Assembly (NCBI GenBank): GCA_966250015.1
Contig: CBINFS010000079.1
Coordinates: forward strand, 1-8,131
Source: CBINFS01 sp966250015
GTDB taxonomy: Bacteria; Bacteroidota; Rhodothermia; Rhodothermales; DASSAV01
DNA length: 8,131 bases
Reading direction: 5' to 3'
This document shows positions 6,182 through 8,131 of this stretch, piece after piece. Position numbers and translations under genes: made by a program. Positions within the stretch are counted from its first letter, which is position 1. Each line of letters begins with the position of its first letter. A model generated the notes under the pieces. The model saw nothing but the letters and a program-made list of their open reading frames with translations. It had not been told where the DNA came from and made no database searches.

Positions 6182-6433
6182 CCACCCGTTTCCATAATCG
6201 TACAACATCATCCAAAACACCCGTGCCGCCGGGGGAAAAGATAGCTTGTGAGGGTGAGCCATCTGTATTTACCATTCTTTCGGATACCCTGATAGTGAGT
6301 TGTGGAAGTGGGTGCCAAACGAGCCCCCGACGTGGTGGATGTTCGCCGCTTCCCCGTGGTGATTGTGGGAGGAATCATTCGGGATCCCGTGTCTGAGTGC
6401 GATGAATTTTGCTGAGGTGCAAAGACTTTCCGA
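6182..6433. other. Gene-free spacer before the glycosyltransferase
   Basis: Several overlapping short frames on both strands are open here, but none has a recognisable motif, a ribosome binding site or consistent codon use. The stretch probably holds more decayed DNA of the neighbouring remnant and the promoter of the glycosyltransferase. I see no clear promoter boxes and none of the REP-like repeats. Confidence 0.4.
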
Positions 6434-7696
6434 ATGTTTGCCGAAACGATTCGTGGATCCTTCCACAAGAAGGAAGGAGCGAACTTCGATGACTGGTCGG
6501 TCAACGTCCAAAGTAAGCTTCTGCCGGGCGACAATGGGAGAGATGACGCTCGATATCACAGCTTGACGAGGGCGATCTCTGAACGAATCCGCCACGGCGC
6601 TCCACTATTCTACCAGCTCTTTTTCCGTTCGCGGCTGCCCGAGTTCGTTTCCTACGAGCAGGCTACGTTTTCGGGAGCACGTCGGTACAACGTGTCGATC
6701 CCGAGTGTCGTACCGACGCCGGACGTGCCAACAATGCCGTTCAGGGCAGACGCTGCGTACCTGAAAGGCGACTGGTACTTCGTTCCTGAGGACTACATTG
6801 CCATCCTGGATGGCGTACGGTATGTGTCGGCGCAGCACGTGATCCTGACAGACAACAACAAGATCCTGGAATCGTCGAGCAACGCACGGCGCTTAAAACA
6901 CTTCACGCAGCGTGATTTCTTCTGGTCTGAGCGGTACGTCGAAGGGTACAGCACCGTCTGGCGCAGCCGGTTTCACAACTACTATCACCTGCTCGTCGAC
7001 GTGCTTCCACGCCTCCTGACGATCGAGCACCTGCCGGAATACGATTCGATCGACGAAATCAAGCTGCTGACCACGAAGGCGCTGACGCCGAACGAAGCTT
7101 ACCTGCTCTCGAAGCTCAACCTCGAGCGATTACGCCCGGTGGTGGTCGAGCCGCCGTATCTGTACCGGATGGAGCACCTTGTCTTTTCACCGCTCAAAAC
7201 TCGCGGCCAGGCCGGCTACCTTCCGTCCGCTTACGTCAATCGGCTCCGTGAGCTGCTGCTGCCGGACCGGCCGAGCCGGAAGAACCGCCGCATCTTCATC
7301 TCTCGACAGCGGGGACGACGGCGGAAGATCCGTAACTGGGAAGAGGTGCTGCACGCCCTTGATAACCTTGGCTTCGAATGGGTTGCGTTCGAAACTTTCC
7401 CCATTCAGGAGCAGATCGAAATGGCCTACGATGCGGACGTCATCGTGGGCGTCCACGGCGCCGGGCTGACGAACATGCTGTTTGCTCCGTACGCCAAGAT
7501 CGTCGAGCTCTTCCCGACCCCTGACATCGCACCACATTACTTCTATCTGAGCCGGTCGCTCGGGCTGGAGTACGCCTTCGTTCTCGGAAGGGAGGACGAC
7601 CTGAGCCCTGAATGGTTCGACGTAGACGTCGAAGCCCTCCTCCGCACCCTCGACCGCCTCGAGTTGAATAGTCCCACGAGCCATCAGTTCGTGTGA
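6434..7696 (+). CDS. Glycosyltransferase family 61 (DUF563) protein
   Basis: This 420-residue protein has the DUF563/GT61 plan. Key parts are WRSRFHNYYHLLVDVLPRL (176-194), a middle helical region, RRIFISRQRGRRRKIRNWEE (285-304), a strand-helix stretch FEWVAFETFPIQEQIEMAYDA, and the highly conserved VGVHGAGLTNMLFAP (338-352) followed by KIVELFP. These enzymes transfer a sugar from a nucleotide-sugar donor to glycan or protein acceptors. In bacteria they mostly lie in capsule, exopolysaccharide or cell-surface clusters. No membrane segment or signal peptide is seen, so a cytoplasmic enzyme is likely. The ATG at 6434 is the first start after an in-frame stop at 6413, but its AGGTG-like run is about 16 bases away, so the true N-terminus is uncertain. 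The first 80 residues match the family less clearly. It is divergent from the RiPP-type operon with the gene remnant between them, so a role in modifying the product is only a hypothesis. Confidence 0.92.
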   Translation: MFAETIRGSFHKKEGANFDDWSVNVQSKLLPGDNGRDDARYHSLTRAISERIRHGAPLFYQLFFRSRLPEFVSYEQATFSGARRYNVSIPSVVPTPDVPTMPFRADAAYLKGDWYFVPEDYIAILDGVRYVSAQHVILTDNNKILESSSNARRLKHFTQRDFFWSERYVEGYSTVWRSRFHNYYHLLVDVLPRLLTIEHLPEYDSIDEIKLLTTKALTPNEAYLLSKLNLERLRPVVVEPPYLYRMEHLVFSPLKTRGQAGYLPSAYVNRLRELLLPDRPSRKNRRIFISRQRGRRRKIRNWEEVLHALDNLGFEWVAFETFPIQEQIEMAYDADVIVGVHGAGLTNMLFAPYAKIVELFPTPDIAPHYFYLSRSLGLEYAFVLGREDDLSPEWFDVDVEALLRTLDRLELNSPTSHQFV

Positions 7697-7772
7697 GGTG
7701 GTTTGCTGGATGGCAATGGGACTTGACCTGTGCAGTTCGCTCTCTTTCTGGCCTAAATAACGGTCGTGAACC

Positions 7773-7809
7773 ATGAAGATCCTACGTCACTTCGTGACTC
7801 TAGATGACA
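7773..7809 (-). repeat. REP-like repeat, type b, copy 4
   Basis: Read on the minus strand it runs TGTCATCTAGAGTCACGAAG, TGACGTAGGATCTTCAT. A perfect hairpin gtcac (7786-7790)/gtgac (7794-7798) with a 3-base loop lies at its centre. It is more diverged than the other copies and begins 76 bases after the glycosyltransferase stop. Confidence 0.72.
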
Positions 7810-7865
7810 GGGGTGGGGCACTACCGATAATGAAGAGGCCAGATGATTGCCGAAACCTCTCAAAG

Positions 7866-7913
7866 TGTCATTCCGACGAACCATGTGAGGAGGAATCTTC
7901 CGAAGTGCGGGCT
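7866..7913 (+). repeat. REP-like repeat, type a, copy 5
   Basis: It runs TGTCATTCCGACGAACCATG, TGAGGAGGAATCTTCCG, AAGTGCGGGCT. It has a small insertion in the centre relative to copies 1 and 3 but is otherwise the same element. Confidence 0.8.
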
Positions 7914-7975
7914 TCCTGGTTGGCACAAACGGATCCCTGTTGCTGTACGTACCCGCACTACCATTCACAAAAGCC

Positions 7976-8019
7976 GCGTTTCATAAAGATCCTTCGTCAC
8001 TGCGTTCCTCAGGATCACA
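7976..8019 (-). repeat. REP-like repeat, type b, copy 6
   Basis: Read on the minus strand it runs TGTGATCCTGAGGAACGC, AGTGACGAAGGATC, TTTATGAAACGC. This is the widespread 'TCCTGAGGAACG..GACGAAGGATCT' intergenic motif that I recall from many bacterial genomes. Its tail matches that of copy 2. Confidence 0.8.
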
Positions 8020-8050
8020 AAGTTGGGGATTGGTGGGACACCTCAAACCA

Positions 8051-8100
8051 TGTCATTCCGAAGCCGCTAAGCGGATGAGGAATCTTCCCGAAGTGCGGCT
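8051..8100 (+). repeat. REP-like repeat, type a, copy 7
   Basis: It runs TGTCATTCCGAAG, then a 4-base stem ccgc/gcgg (8064-8067/8071-8074) with a 3-base loop, then ATGAGGAATCTTCCCG, AAGTGCGGCT. It is the cleanest type a copy and closes the window. Confidence 0.8.
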
Positions 8101-8131
8101 TTTCTGGCTGGTTCTGATGGTCGTGAAGTGC

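Larger units (their letters stand above)
7697..8131. other. Gene-free repeat tract at right edge
   Basis: After the glycosyltransferase stop no credible coding frame is seen to the end of the window. The space is mostly filled by four REP-like repeat copies separated by 40-60 bases of unrelated DNA. The frame 7773-8078 reads straight through three repeat copies and is a chance opening. Confidence 0.65.

Noticed and set aside
7773..8078. 101-codon plus frame at the right edge
   Set aside because: It is composed largely of three interspersed repeat copies.
289..8100. CRISPR array
   Set aside because: The repeats alternate in orientation, vary in sequence and are unevenly spaced, with no cas genes.
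1..8131. Insertion sequence, tRNA or rRNA genes
   Set aside because: No transposase motif, cloverleaf or rRNA signature was recognised on either strand.

Overview
The window is GC-rich and comes from a bacterium with high GC at third codon positions. A decayed fragment at 5801-6181 resembles large secreted proteins of the Bacteroidota/Rhodothermota type, and the intergenic DNA is full of short interspersed stem-loop repeats. Together these suggest a Rhodothermota-like or related lineage. That placement is an inference of low to moderate strength.

Layout, left to right. Bases 1-651 hold no convincing gene. They contain a cluster of hairpins (about 150-253) and three REP-like repeat copies. 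Two plus-strand genes follow: a small DoxX-like membrane protein (652-1110) and a 116-residue protein of unknown function (1192-1542). A 156-base convergent spacer with a 12-base palindrome separates them from a minus-strand operon that fills 1699-5559. In transcription order the operon encodes an ABC transporter half (TMD-NBD), a PF14907-type nucleotidyltransferase, a PqqD-like B1/RRE protein and a lasso-peptide-type B2 transglutaminase-fold protease. Each of the three junctions is an identical 4-base ATGA stop/start overlap. Upstream of the operon lie an AT-rich probable promoter and a pseudogene remnant of a secreted protein. A divergent plus-strand family 61 (DUF563) glycosyltransferase follows (6434-7696). 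The last 430 bases are again repeat DNA with four more copies.

How the genes work together. B1 and B2 are the split leader-recognition and leader-cleavage pair of lasso peptide (RiPP) maturation. The nucleotidyltransferase is a known companion of such clusters in Firmicutes, and the ABC protein would export the product. The striking point is what is absent. No asparagine-synthetase-like lasso cyclase (C protein) lies in the window and no convincing precursor gene was found, yet repeat DNA or unrelated genes close both sides. The cassette is therefore either an orphan that works on a precursor or cyclase encoded elsewhere, or a RiPP-type system that uses B1/B2 without ring closure by C. The neighbouring GT61 enzyme could decorate the product or belong to surface-glycan synthesis; the sequence does not decide.

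The seven repeat copies read as one family strictly alternate in orientation along the window (-,+,- on the left; -,+,-,+ on the right), like BIME arrays of REP elements.
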